NCBI RefSeq assembly: GCF_001047375.1
Contig: NZ_LFVU01000001.1
Span: 62,001 to 126,000 of the forward strand
Source of the DNA: Clostridium cylindrosporum DSM 605
GTDB lineage: Bacteria; Bacillota; Clostridia; Clostridiales; Caloramatoraceae
DNA: 64,000 bases
Direction: 5' to 3'
The translations under genes and the position numbers were made by a program. Positions 9,952-18,177 of the stretch are shown here, one piece after another; the stretch's first letter is position 1, and each line of letters opens with the position of its first letter. The notes below the pieces were generated by a model, which saw only the letters and a list, made by a program, of their open reading frames with translations, ran no database searches and had not been told where the DNA came from.

Positions 9952-10082
9952 GGGCTTTTGACAGATTTCGATGTAATATTTCAATATGTTTATTCCTACC
10001 TATGTAATGTGACAATATAATTAACATAATTTAAACCTATTAATTTATTGTAAAAATTCGGAAAAATTCAAATTTTCTAATT

Positions 10083-10164
10083 CTATCCACATTACTAACA
10101 AACTTATCCACAATGGAAAACCCCTTCCATCAATGTTTTTTAATATATTTTCACATTATCCACA
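10083..10164 (+). promoter_or_regulatory. Cluster of three DnaA boxes
   Basis: Two perfect TTATCCACA boxes (10104-10112 and 10156-10164) and one CTATCCACA (10083-10091) lie in the same orientation within 82 bases of very AT-rich DNA upstream of the sir promoter. No dnaA or dnaN gene is near, so a titration or regulatory cluster is likelier than the chromosomal origin. Confidence 0.65.
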
Positions 10165-10252
10165 TAAACTTATTAACATATTATAGAATTTACACACTTT
10201 ATTAACATATCCTTCTAATGAAATTGTTAAGTTTTATGTAATCTAGTGTAGG

Positions 10253-10474
10253 TATGTAGTCTTGCAGTGGTATATTCTCCATATAAACCGACAACACCTT
10301 CAAAAAGAGCTTCTGATATTTAAAAATACCCCTAGGGTTAGTACGACATCTAAACCACTTTACTTGCGGATGTCTTACTAACCCTAGGGGTATTTTTTAA
10401 TATTGAATCTCTAGTTTTTAGCTCTATGGTTTAAATGTGGAATATACTACTTGCAGTGATACCTAGACTACATA
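10253..10474 (-). ncRNA. Structured repeat element, copy C (reverse orientation)
   Basis: Read on the minus strand, this element has the same plan as copies A (10574-10809) and B (42233-42469). A closing helix TATGTAGTCT/AGACTACATA is followed by a long imperfect stem, an AGAGC/GCTCT helix, the conserved strand CTAGAGATTC, and a near-perfect 29-bp stem (10322-10350 with 10367-10395, one mismatch). The cap contains AAG and GTGGTTT. The conserved single-stranded core matches A and B only in this orientation. Two outer-stem differences would be G-U pairs only in the plus strand, so the transcribed strand is not fully settled. No coding potential. Class not recognised. Confidence 0.7.
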
Positions 10475-10517
10475 ACTAACTTGAATTAAAGGTTAACCGA
10501 AGGTTTTTAAGTTAGTT
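10474..10517. repeat. Inverted repeat between elements C and A
   Basis: Arms AACTAACTT (10474-10482) and AAGTTAGTT (10509-10517) are a perfect 9-bp inverted repeat. A small AACC/GGTT hairpin lies inside. It sits in the 99 bases separating the two divergent structured elements. Confidence 0.55.
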
Positions 10518-10573
10518 AAAAGTAATATATGAAAACGCTTTTCCTATCACTGAAGTCATAATTAAATGCTAAT

Positions 10574-10809
10574 ATGTAGAGATAGTCCCTCTGTAAGGAT
10601 GTGGTTTTTCTGGCTAAAACAATAGAGCTACAAACTAGAGATTCTTATGGTAGAAAATCTCCCTAGGCTTAGAGATAAGTCGTAAAGCGCAGCGGTTTCT
10701 TAGACTTAGCTCTTAGCCTAGGGAGATTTACGAAGATTAGAAGCTCTGTGAAGTAGTCTCGTCGTTTTAGCTAGAAAAACCGCATCCTTATAGGACACCT
10801 CTCCTGCAT
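10574..10809 (+). ncRNA. Structured repeat element, copy A
   Basis: The plan is a closing helix ATGTAG/CTGCAT; a 30-bp outer stem (10591-10620 with 10764-10793) whose only three irregularities are G-U pairs on the plus strand; AGAGC/GCTCT; the conserved strand CTAGAGATTC; TTCT/AGAA; then a 26-bp inner stem (10655-10680 with 10704-10729). The inner stem is capped by a loop with AAGCGCAGCGGTTTC. Copy B shares the core and loop, while four outer-stem pairs differ on both sides with pairing kept. This points to a functional RNA read on the plus strand, antisense-oriented to the adjacent tsaD end. No promoter or T-run terminator is obvious. Confidence 0.75.
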
Positions 10810-10819
10810 TAATCCCTAA

Positions 10820-11842
10820 TTACTTCCTATCCCCAATCTTCAAAGAAGGAACAGCATTTAAATTCAAACTTGATGTATATCCATTTATATAATCATAATA
10901 TCCACTTGATGCAATCATTGCTGCATTATCAGTACAAAGTACATTAGATGGATATAGGAATCTTATTTCTCTTTTAGTACATTTTTTAGTTAAAAGGTCT
11001 CTAAGTGCAGTATTCGCTGCAACTCCCCCAGCAAGGCATAGAGTATCTACTCCTGTATGTTTTACTGCTCTAACTGCTTTCTCTGCTAATACTTCAACTA
11101 CAGCTTGCTGAAAACTTGCAGCTACGTCTGCCTTATTAACTTCTATTGACTGCATATTCATTTTGTTTAGATAGTTAAGTACTGCTGACTTAAGCCCACT
11201 AAATGAGAAATCAAAACTATCTTCTTCAAGATAAGATCTTGGAAAATCGATAGCGAAAGGGTTTCCTTCCTTAGCTAATCTATCTATTTCTGGCCCTCCT
11301 GGATATCCAAGTCCTAGTGCTCTTGATATTTTGTCATATGCCTCTCCCGCTGCATCATCCCTTGTTCTTCCAAGTATCTCATACTTCCCATAGTCTTTAA
11401 CATAAACTAGATGAGAATGTCCTCCTGATACAACTAGTGTTACAAATGGTGGACATAACTCTTTATGCTCTATATAATTAGCGCTTATATGCCCTTCTAT
11501 ATGATTTACACCTACAAATGGCTTTTTCATTGATAATGCCATAGCCTTTGCTGTAGAAAGTCCCACCAGTAGAGCACCAACAAGACCTGGTCCATATGTT
11601 GAGGCTATAACATCAATATCTTCATATTTTATACCAGCTTTTTCAATAGCTTCTTCTATAACATTTGAGATTGCCTCAACATGTTTTCTAGATGCTACCT
11701 CTGGAACTACTCCTCCGAATTTTTTATGAATATCTATTTGAGATAAAATAATATTAGATAAAACTTCTCTTCCATTTTTAACAACAGCTGCTGAAGTTTC
11801 ATCACAACTACTTTCTATACCTAAAGTTATAATATCTTTCAT
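10820..11842 (-). CDS. tsaD: tRNA N6-adenosine threonylcarbamoyltransferase
   Basis: Transfers the threonylcarbamoyl group to A37 of ANN-decoding tRNAs, together with TsaB and TsaE (encoded at 38646-39802). The ASKHA-type nucleotide fold is evident, with GIESSCDET at residues 8-16 and metal ligands H113 and H117 in GVNHIEGH. The length of 340 is standard. It appears monocistronic; structured element A begins 10 bases past its stop codon on the opposite strand. Confidence 0.97.
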   Translation of the reverse strand: MKDIITLGIESSCDETSAAVVKNGREVLSNIILSQIDIHKKFGGVVPEVASRKHVEAISNVIEEAIEKAGIKYEDIDVIASTYGPGLVGALLVGLSTAKAMALSMKKPFVGVNHIEGHISANYIEHKELCPPFVTLVVSGGHSHLVYVKDYGKYEILGRTRDDAAGEAYDKISRALGLGYPGGPEIDRLAKEGNPFAIDFPRSYLEEDSFDFSFSGLKSAVLNYLNKMNMQSIEVNKADVAASFQQAVVEVLAEKAVRAVKHTGVDTLCLAGGVAANTALRDLLTKKCTKREIRFLYPSNVLCTDNAAMIASSGYYDYINGYTSSLNLNAVPSLKIGDRK

Positions 11843-11916
11843 AATATCGCTCCCTTAATTTTTCTTAAAGATTACCTTTACATTTTATAGCTTTTGTATT
11901 TTTACTTCAACTTTAA

Positions 11917-11946
11917 TTGAGACAAATATGATATATTTGGTATAAT
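11917..11946 (+). promoter_or_regulatory. Promoter of the DUF948-like gene
   Basis: TTGAGA (11917-11922), an 18-base spacer, and a perfect TATAAT (11941-11946) lie 46 bases upstream of the start at 11993. Confidence 0.6.
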
Positions 11947-11992
11947 TAATATAAAACTTGGCGAAAATTAGAAAAAAGAGGGGGGGATGGAC

Positions 11993-12328
11993 ATGTATAT
12001 TAGTTTTAGAGATATGTTACTATTTTTCTTCTTAATATGCTTCATAGTTATAACTGTATTTTTAAGTATGGCTCTTTATAGACTTATACAAACACTAAAA
12101 TCTGTACATATAGCAATCGAGGAAAATAGAGAGCACATAAATGATTCTGTTAAGTCCATATCAGGAATATGTGGAAAAGTAGAGGGTGTAAGTAGTAAAA
12201 TATCCTCAAAAATAGATGATGATGAAATAAGCTCCTTCATACCTAGCTTTATACCTTACATAACAGGTGCAATATCTTTTATTGTTTCCATATTTAATGT
12301 AATTAAGTCTAATAAAGAAAGTAAATAA
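11993..12328 (+). CDS. Small membrane protein, DUF948-like
   Basis: A protein of about 111 residues with one N-terminal transmembrane helix (residues 7-30), then an amphipathic helical segment with regularly spaced Val/Ile/Ser, and a hydrophobic C-terminal stretch before a Lys-rich end. The layout resembles DUF948 general-stress proteins of Firmicutes; the function is unknown. The ATG at 11993 is preferred over the in-frame ATG at 11987 because the latter abuts the poly-G ribosome binding site. Confidence 0.6.
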   Translation: MYISFRDMLLFFFLICFIVITVFLSMALYRLIQTLKSVHIAIEENREHINDSVKSISGICGKVEGVSSKISSKIDDDEISSFIPSFIPYITGAISFIVSIFNVIKSNKESK

Positions 12329-12347
12329 CATACCTTGATCAAAAATT

Positions 12348-12381
12348 AAAGGCTATTCTAGCTAAATCTAGAACAGCCTTT
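12348..12381. terminator. Bidirectional terminator
   Basis: AAAGGCT...CTAG paired with CTAG...AGCCTTT, with T-rich sequence on the minus side. It separates the convergent genes ending at 12328 and 12387. Confidence 0.8.
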
Positions 12382-12386
12382 ATATA

Positions 12387-13118
12387 TTAAACTATTTCTT
12401 TAAGAAACTCTTTTATTCTCTCATCTGTAGCATTTTCAAATACATCATTAAATGACCCTTCTAAAACTACTCTTCCATTATCAATTAAAAGTACCTTATC
12501 TGAAACTTCCTTTGCAAATCCTACCTCATGTGTAGCTATTATTATTGCAATATTTTCACTTACTACCTCTTTTAAAACTTGCATTATGTCTTCAACTGAT
12601 TCAGAATCAAGATTATTGGTTATTCCATCGAGAAGTATAATCTTAGGATCTTTTGCTAATGCTTTTGCTATTTCTATTTTTAGTTTTTGAAGATTAGATA
12701 GTTCATGGGGATAGTGATTAATCTTACCCCTTAAACCTACTTTATCTAGATAGAAAAGTGCTTTTTCCATGGCATCTAGCCTACCCCATCCCTTTATTGT
12801 AATTAGATTCTCTAAAACATTTTCAAGGGCAGTCTTATCTTCTAAAATATTATATTCACAGAAAACAATTTCTATATTTTTCTTTATATATAACAATTCC
12901 TCCTCAGATATACCTTCGAAGCTAATAAGCTTTCCGTTAATTATCACTTCACCCTTTGTAGGAGATTCAATAAATGTTATACCCTTAAGAAGTGTAGATT
13001 TACCTGAACCACTAGTACCTAGTAAAACAGCTATTTCCCCTTTGTTTGCTTTAAAACTAATATCCTTTAGCACTTCATTATCATCATAAGTCTTTCCAAC
13101 GCCTCTAAGTTCTATCAT
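12387..13118 (-). CDS. Degenerate orphan ABC transporter ATP-binding protein
   Basis: Closest in layout to polar amino-acid (GlnQ-type) ATPases. The Walker A GTSGSGKST (34-42) and H-loop His197 are intact. The Q-loop is VFCEYN (85-90) instead of VFQxFN, the signature is LSNLQ (140-144) instead of LSGGQ, and the residue after the Walker B Asp is Gly165 instead of the catalytic Glu. No permease or binding protein is adjacent. It probably binds ATP but hydrolyses poorly or not at all. The start at 13118 is supported by AGGAGGT; an in-frame ATG 33 bases upstream has no such site. Confidence 0.85.
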   Translation of the reverse strand: MIELRGVGKTYDDNEVLKDISFKANKGEIAVLLGTSGSGKSTLLKGITFIESPTKGEVIINGKLISFEGISEEELLYIKKNIEIVFCEYNILEDKTALENVLENLITIKGWGRLDAMEKALFYLDKVGLRGKINHYPHELSNLQKLKIEIAKALAKDPKIILLDGITNNLDSESVEDIMQVLKEVVSENIAIIIATHEVGFAKEVSDKVLLIDNGRVVLEGSFNDVFENATDERIKEFLKEIV

Positions 13119-13311
13119 TTTTTTACCTCCTGATTCTAATATAAGTTCCACAAAGGAATGCTTACATATTTAAATTAGTTAGCTTAAAACTTCAATTTTA
13201 TTCCCTACTTATACAACGTATTTCATATGATATAATTCCTTCCATTTTAACACTCCGTTATTTTCAAGTCAAATAAAAAGCAAAGCATATACCTTTATAT
13301 TTAATATTTAT

Positions 13312-13346
13312 AAAAAAGCCTACTAATAAGATAATTATTAGTAGGC
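13312..13346 (-). terminator. Terminator of the 811-residue-frame gene
   Basis: A perfect 12-bp stem (13318-13329 with 13335-13346) with a 5-base loop, followed on the minus strand by TTTTTT. Confidence 0.88.
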
Positions 13347-13363
13347 CATTATTGATTTTAATA

Positions 13364-15778
13364 TTACTTTTTCATCATGAATTTTAGTTTATTTACGAAG
13401 TTTCCTTCACTTTTAATTTTTTTAATTGATGTGAATATTTCTTCCCATTCCACAGGCATTGAAAGATTCATTTTTTCGAACTCTCCCTTTACCTTGTCGT
13501 CTATATCACATACTGCACTAAAACTCAGTTCACTTATTCTTTCAATTATCATCATTCTAAGTTCCATTAGAATTTCTTCTTTGCCTGATACCTTGTACAT
13601 TGGATGTACATAGTAAAGGTAATAAATAAGAAAGCTTAGTGAAACATCTTTATTAACATTATTATCATTTAAAGCTATTTTCATATAATCAAATATAAAA
13701 TTATCTTTAGTCATAAATACATCTGCTATAGCCTTGTGTTCTTCTTTATCTCTACACATCCCTATTATCTTTTCAAGATTCAAATCTCTATACTTTTTAT
13801 ATGACTCTTCACTTAGTTTATGTGGTTTCATATCAGGAGCTTCATATTCATATGGATCAATATCCTCTCCATCTTGAATTAACCTTTGAAGTTCTAACAA
13901 ACCAGTAATGTTAATAGATGTTCTTATAGCTCTATCTTTTTTAAGCCTTGTTATAAAACTTAATATTTCATAGATCTCTTCACAGTTTTCAAAGTCTACA
14001 TACTTTTCTATACCAAGCACAATATCAGATAGGACTTTGTCTGGAAGGTAGCTATAATCAAATTTATTTTCCTTCATTTCATTAATAATGAATAATGAAA
14101 ACTTATAATCTTCTTTATCATCTAAATTCGCCAACATATATGCAACGGCTCTACTAAAACACTTATTAAAGTATTCCTTAGATGTATAAAATGATTCAAT
14201 ATATTCTTCAAAGCCTTTAGTAGTATGTCCCTTAATTTCCATGGACATTTTAAATTCTTCATATAATAAATGGTTACCTGCTTCTATAGAAGAGATTCTC
14301 TTTCTCAGTTCTACTATCCTGTCATCTTCTACCTCATCTAAAAACTCAGAAACCTTACTAACAAAACTTAATTGTATTTTTTCATTATCAATAGCTACAT
14401 AAATATCTGTTAGTACTCTAGCTAGATACTCCTCATCTAAAGCTATTGTGTGCAAAAAGTCTTCTAAATCTAATTCGCTTTTAGCTATAATCGAAATACC
14501 TTTAGCTATAATATCAATAAACTTTTGAGTGAATTTACTCCACTTATATCCAAGTTCTATATTATATTTCAGAAGATATTTAAGCATTACTAAAACTCTT
14601 TCAGGAGTACAATCAAGATCTAGATATATTCCTATGTGCTCAAGTCTCTTATCATCTAACATATATTTATAAAGAGATTTTTTCTCTGCTATATTTTCAA
14701 TCTCATTAACAGCTTGTTCAAAACTCTCAATTGATTTGTATCTTCCGCTAAATAATATACTTACTAAAGACTTTAAATATAGTTCTTTACACATTTCATT
14801 TATAAAAAGACTTTCCATTTCATTACATGCCCTAAATGCAAAGGACATAATAAGCTTAAAGAATTTTACATCCATTTCCGTTGTAAGCTTCTCAATAACC
14901 TTAAGCATATTCAGAATAACTACCCTTTTAGCTTCTTTACTTCCTATCTCCTCTAGGTTATCTATAGCAAGCTTAACAGTTGAATAATCTATATCTCCAA
15001 TTCCGAGTCTTGATATCATATATATATTATAAATATCCTCTAGTCTCTCATCTAACTTCTTATAATCAAAATAAGTTACAAATAAAAAGAATGCTTCAAG
15101 GTTAGTTGATGGTAAAAGATAATGTCTTTGAAGAAGAGATGTAAACTTATATCTTTCCATAGATAAATCTTCGTTTTCAATATTTATTTTATATCTAATA
15201 TCAATAATATTATCACTTATAGATAAACTAGCCATGCCTATGTCATTTTTATATTGTTCTATTTTAAAGCTAATATCCTCTGCAAACTCCTTTGGAAATA
15301 TCATTTGAATAGATGCAATCCAAAGAAGTAGTTCCTTGGTATTTCCTCTTAGTCTCACAGCAGAGTTATAATACTGCGCTTTAAATATAGCACTTACTAT
15401 TTGCCTAAAACCTACTGCATCTATACTCTTCATATACTTTGAAAGAGTTTCAAACTCAAGATTATCATATTCGCTATGTTTAAAATCATTATCTATAAAT
15501 CCATTTTCGTACATAAGCTTTACTGGATAATCATTTAAACTATCTAAATATACAAACTTAATAACATATGCACCATCTAATTCTTCACTTTCAACCTTTA
15601 GAATTAGATACTTATTATCTATCTTCTTATATAGTATTCCTATATTGATACCTTTGATGAAATAATTTAAAAACAAGCTCAAAATTATAGCTGATATTTT
15701 CTTATCTACTCCCTCAGAAGTATAATCTATTCTATAATTCAAATCATCAAATAAAAAGAATTTAATTATCTTTACCAT
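13364..15778 (-). CDS. Large uncharacterised helical protein
   Basis: A protein of about 804 residues that I do not recognise. There is no signal peptide, transmembrane helix, P-loop or Cys cluster. After an N-terminal alpha/beta region of about 110 residues, the rest reads as long amphipathic helices rich in Leu, Ile, Lys, Glu and Tyr, suggesting a repeat-like alpha-solenoid. The start at ATG 15778 has AGGTG upstream; an earlier ATG at 15799 has no ribosome binding site. It has its own terminator and looks monocistronic. A distant relation to GTPase-associated scaffold proteins is conceivable but unsupported. Confidence 0.6.
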   Translation of the reverse strand: MVKIIKFFLFDDLNYRIDYTSEGVDKKISAIILSLFLNYFIKGINIGILYKKIDNKYLILKVESEELDGAYVIKFVYLDSLNDYPVKLMYENGFIDNDFKHSEYDNLEFETLSKYMKSIDAVGFRQIVSAIFKAQYYNSAVRLRGNTKELLLWIASIQMIFPKEFAEDISFKIEQYKNDIGMASLSISDNIIDIRYKINIENEDLSMERYKFTSLLQRHYLLPSTNLEAFFLFVTYFDYKKLDERLEDIYNIYMISRLGIGDIDYSTVKLAIDNLEEIGSKEAKRVVILNMLKVIEKLTTEMDVKFFKLIMSFAFRACNEMESLFINEMCKELYLKSLVSILFSGRYKSIESFEQAVNEIENIAEKKSLYKYMLDDKRLEHIGIYLDLDCTPERVLVMLKYLLKYNIELGYKWSKFTQKFIDIIAKGISIIAKSELDLEDFLHTIALDEEYLARVLTDIYVAIDNEKIQLSFVSKVSEFLDEVEDDRIVELRKRISSIEAGNHLLYEEFKMSMEIKGHTTKGFEEYIESFYTSKEYFNKCFSRAVAYMLANLDDKEDYKFSLFIINEMKENKFDYSYLPDKVLSDIVLGIEKYVDFENCEEIYEILSFITRLKKDRAIRTSINITGLLELQRLIQDGEDIDPYEYEAPDMKPHKLSEESYKKYRDLNLEKIIGMCRDKEEHKAIADVFMTKDNFIFDYMKIALNDNNVNKDVSLSFLIYYLYYVHPMYKVSGKEEILMELRMMIIERISELSFSAVCDIDDKVKGEFEKMNLSMPVEWEEIFTSIKKIKSEGNFVNKLKFMMKK

Positions 15779-15913
15779 GCTATCACACCTAACTATCATA
15801 ATTCTTTAAAAAATAATACTGAGTTTATTTATCGACTATATAGGAGATAAAGTTAATAAAGTTTTTGAAATTATACAAATATAATTTTTTTAAAACTTTT
15901 TTCTAAAAAACAC

Positions 15914-15942
15914 TTGATTTTTATTTAATATAGATATATAAT
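15914..15942 (+). promoter_or_regulatory. Promoter of tRNA-Trp
   Basis: TTGATT (15914-15919), a 17-base spacer and TATAAT (15937-15942) lie 12 bases before the mature tRNA 5' end. Confidence 0.8.
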
Positions 15943-15954
15943 TAATCTTGTCTT

Positions 15955-16030
15955 AGGGGTATGGCTCAATTGGTAGAGTAGTGGTCTCCAAAACCATTGG
16001 TTCCGGGTTCGAGTCCTGGTGCCCCTGCCA
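15955..16030 (+). tRNA. tRNA-Trp (anticodon CCA)
   Basis: The full cloverleaf is visible. The acceptor stem AGGGGTA pairs with TGCCCCT. The anticodon stem GTGGT/ACCAT holds loop CTCCAAA with anticodon CCA at 15988-15990. A GGTTCGAGTC T-arm is present and the 3' CCA is encoded. It is a single gene with its own promoter and terminator. Confidence 0.97.
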
Positions 16031-16031
16031 G

Positions 16032-16068
16032 AAGGTAAGTAGAATGAATTCTACTTACCTTTTTTTAT
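16032..16068 (+). terminator. Terminator of tRNA-Trp
   Basis: A 13-bp perfect stem (AAGGTAAGTAGAA and its complement) followed by seven Ts. Confidence 0.93.
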
Positions 16069-16115
16069 TTCATAATATATAATATATTACAAAACTATCA
16101 AAAATGTAATTTTAC

Positions 16116-16150
16116 AAAAAACAAAAACTGCCCTTAAAAAGGACAGCTTT
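16116..16150 (-). terminator. Terminator after the TIGR04076-like gene
   Basis: On the minus strand AAAGCTGTCCTT pairs imperfectly with AAGGGCAGTTT, followed by a T-rich tract. Confidence 0.65.
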
Positions 16151-16169
16151 CTGTAATCATTCGATTTAA

Positions 16170-16451
16170 TTAAACTGTTTCTAGATTGTAATATACTGGA
16201 CGTGCTCCATCGTTACAGCAAACAGTTGTTGAACCGTCAGCTAGTAGTGGATCCTTGTCTCCTGTAGCTAATTCTACAACTCTTCTCTTCATTCCTAACC
16301 AAGCAGTATCTGAAAGACCTTCTGGCTTTTCACAGTTCTTTGCTATGTATTCGTCTCCTACCTTTGAGTCGACTGAAGCATTTGCTTTCGCAGTTGCTGT
16401 TTCTTGGTTAACAACTTGTATAACAGTTATCTTTATATCTTTTACTGACAT
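16170..16451 (-). CDS. Small TIGR04076-like protein
   Basis: A 93-residue cytoplasmic protein. Its N-terminal strand (VKDIKITVIQV), a central PEGLSDTAW segment and the C-terminal CCNDGARPVYYNLE fit the layout of the TIGR04076 family as I remember it. That family has no established function and is common in anaerobes, often near redox enzymes. The usual first Cys region is replaced by KNCEKP. ATG 16451 has GGGGAGG upstream. The Cys pair at the C-terminus could bind metal, but this is inference. Confidence 0.55.
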   Translation of the reverse strand: MSVKDIKITVIQVVNQETATAKANASVDSKVGDEYIAKNCEKPEGLSDTAWLGMKRRVVELATGDKDPLLADGSTTVCCNDGARPVYYNLETV

Positions 16452-16692
16452 AATGGATACCTCCCCATAATTAATTATGTGTGTCGTTACTTCTCATTAT
16501 ACCACTATATATATTAAAAGAAAACCTACTTTAATATTTATTGAATAAATTTTTAGTAAATATAGTGTATATTTGTGATTATTTCAATATTTCTTTATAA
16601 ATACATAGTTTGTATTATATATGTAGTAACAACACTTAAGAAATCTACAATATTATTATATAAGTGTAAATTAACTTACGATTTTATGTAGG

Positions 16693-16722
16693 GTTATAAA
16701 GCTGCAAATGCAGCTTTATAAC
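16693..16722. repeat. Perfect 14-bp palindromic hairpin at the end of the shell-protein gene
   Basis: GTTATAAAGCTGCA and its exact complement are separated by two bases and reach the first base of the stop codon of the BMC gene. No T-run follows on the minus strand, so it is not a textbook terminator. It may stabilise the transcript 3' end. Confidence 0.7.
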
Positions 16723-17006
16723 TAGCCTATATTTTTAAGTATAGCTTCTTCTATTTCAGCATGTGGTGCTGGAATAACGTGAACAGCATTGATTTCGCCT
16801 ACAGATTTCGCAACTTCTACACCTGCGTCTACTGCAGCCTTAACAGCACCAACGTCTCCTCTTACTATAACAGCAACAAGTCCTGAACCAATTGACTTAT
16901 ATCCACATAAAGTAACGCTCGCAGCCTTTACCATAGCATCCGCTGCTTCTACTGCTGGAGTTAATCCTCTAGTTTCTATCATACCTAGCGCTTTATTTAC
17001 AGACAT
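16722..17006 (-). CDS. Bacterial microcompartment hexameric shell protein (BMC-H)
   Basis: A 94-residue single BMC domain like PduA/EutM/Ccm[21 protein letters not shown] at the N-terminus, a pore-loop segment KSIGSG near residue 40, and the [15 protein letters not shown] helix. Such proteins form hexameric tiles of enzyme-containing compartments. No other shell protein, vertex protein, aldehyde dehydrogenase or diol/ethanolamine enzyme is in the window, so this is an orphan copy. The start at 17006 follows AGGGAGGT; a longer frame to 17051 lacks a ribosome binding site. Confidence 0.93.
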   Translation of the reverse strand: MSVNKALGMIETRGLTPAVEAADAMVKAASVTLCGYKSIGSGLVAVIVRGDVGAVKAAVDAGVEVAKSVGEINAVHVIPAPHAEIEEAILKNIG

Positions 17007-17156
17007 TACAATACCTCCCTTAGCAAAAATGTATTTTTCATACTCATGCAAAATCTATTTTACCACAAATGATGAATTTAAATAAAGAAGTTTTGATTAT
17101 TTTTTATTTATAAAAATGTAATTATTATAACTTATTGTATTGTTTTTCATAAATAG

Positions 17157-18041
17157 TTATTTTACATTCAATTCTTTTAACATCTTAACTAGTAAAATTG
17201 ATAATCTAGAGTGTATTTTTCCCTTAGGAAGTATATAATGAAATTTTCTTTTATATTCCTTCGATGTTCTAATAATATCTACTTCATCTAGCTCAATAGC
17301 TTCATTTAATACAGCCTCTGATGTTAATGTTACACCAAGACCATGTTTAACTGCTTCCTTTATTGAATAATTACTTCCAAAAACCATTATTTTCTTAGGT
17401 ACTATACCCTCTTCTCTAAAAAAAGTCTCTAGTTCTTGACGGGTTCCTGACCCCTCTTCTCTACTTATCCATACTGAATCTTTAAAGTCTTTTTTCTTAA
17501 ATACTTGACCTTTATCTATATATCCTTTTTTAACTGCAAGTTTTAAGATATCTTCTTTAAAAGCATCATATATAAATTCATCACAATTAAAGTATCCTTC
17601 TACAAGACCAATATCAAGAATCATATCGCTTACTTTTTTGCATATGGTTCTAGTGTTATCAATAGTTATATCAAATTCGATTTTAGGATATGCCTTTGTA
17701 AATTCTCCTAAAAACTTTGGGATAAAAAATTCTCCTATAGTATAACTTGCACCTATCCTTATTATCCCCTGGAATTCTTTTTTATAACCTTCCATTTCAT
17801 ACTTCACTTCTCTTAATAAAGATATAATTTCCTTGGCACGCTTATAAAGAATCTTTCCTTCAGGTGTTATTATAATTTTCTTCTCTCTGTGTGACCTTTG
17901 AATTAAAACAGTGTCATACATTCTCTCTAAACTCTTTATTTGTTGACTCACTGCTGGTTGAGACATATTTATAGCCTCTGCAGCCTTTGTAAAATTATTA
18001 TACTCTACTACAGCAACAAAGGTTTTAAGCTCTTCAATCAT
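17157..18041 (-). CDS. LysR-family transcriptional regulator (CysL/YeiE-like)
   Basis: An N-terminal winged helix-turn-helix (residues 1-60, with AINMSQPAVSQQIKSLE) is followed by a periplasmic-binding-protein-like effector domain. It is divergent from a YeiH-family membrane protein, the same arrangement as yeiE-yeiH in enterobacteria, where the regulator responds to sulfite. Control of sulfur export or of the nearby sulfate operon is therefore plausible but inferred. The start at 18041 has GAGGAGAT upstream. Inverted repeats lie directly in front of it, consistent with autoregulation. Confidence 0.85.
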   Translation of the reverse strand: MIEELKTFVAVVEYNNFTKAAEAINMSQPAVSQQIKSLERMYDTVLIQRSHREKKIIITPEGKILYKRAKEIISLLREVKYEMEGYKKEFQGIIRIGASYTIGEFFIPKFLGEFTKAYPKIEFDITIDNTRTICKKVSDMILDIGLVEGYFNCDEFIYDAFKEDILKLAVKKGYIDKGQVFKKKDFKDSVWISREEGSGTRQELETFFREEGIVPKKIMVFGSNYSIKEAVKHGLGVTLTSEAVLNEAIELDEVDIIRTSKEYKRKFHYILPKGKIHSRLSILLVKMLKELNVK

Positions 18042-18054
18042 ATTATCTCCTCTA

Positions 18055-18112
18055 ATAACCATAATTTTTACTTATGGTTATTATAAAATATATTTATTTT
18101 TCTAATGGTTAT
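18055..18112. promoter_or_regulatory. LysR operator: 10-bp inverted repeat plus third half-site
   Basis: ATAACCATAA (18055-18064) and TTATGGTTAT (18072-18081) form a perfect inverted repeat with a 7-base gap. A further half-site TAATGGTTAT occurs at 18103-18112. These lie between the divergent regulator and yeiH-like genes, the usual place for LysR recall and activation sites. Confidence 0.7.
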
Positions 18113-18177
18113 ATCAGTATTATAATCTAAATTGTAATCTCAATCACCTAATTTTCATATAAAGCGAGGTTTCTATT

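Noticed and set aside
10083-10164. Chromosomal replication origin
   Set aside because: DnaA boxes are present, but no dnaA, dnaN, rpmH or DNA-unwinding repeat array is near. Kept only as a box cluster.
10253-10809. Insertion sequence or CRISPR-like array
   Set aside because: No transposase, no identical terminal repeats with target duplications that I can see, and stems differ between copies while cores are kept. A non-autonomous mobile hairpin remains possible.
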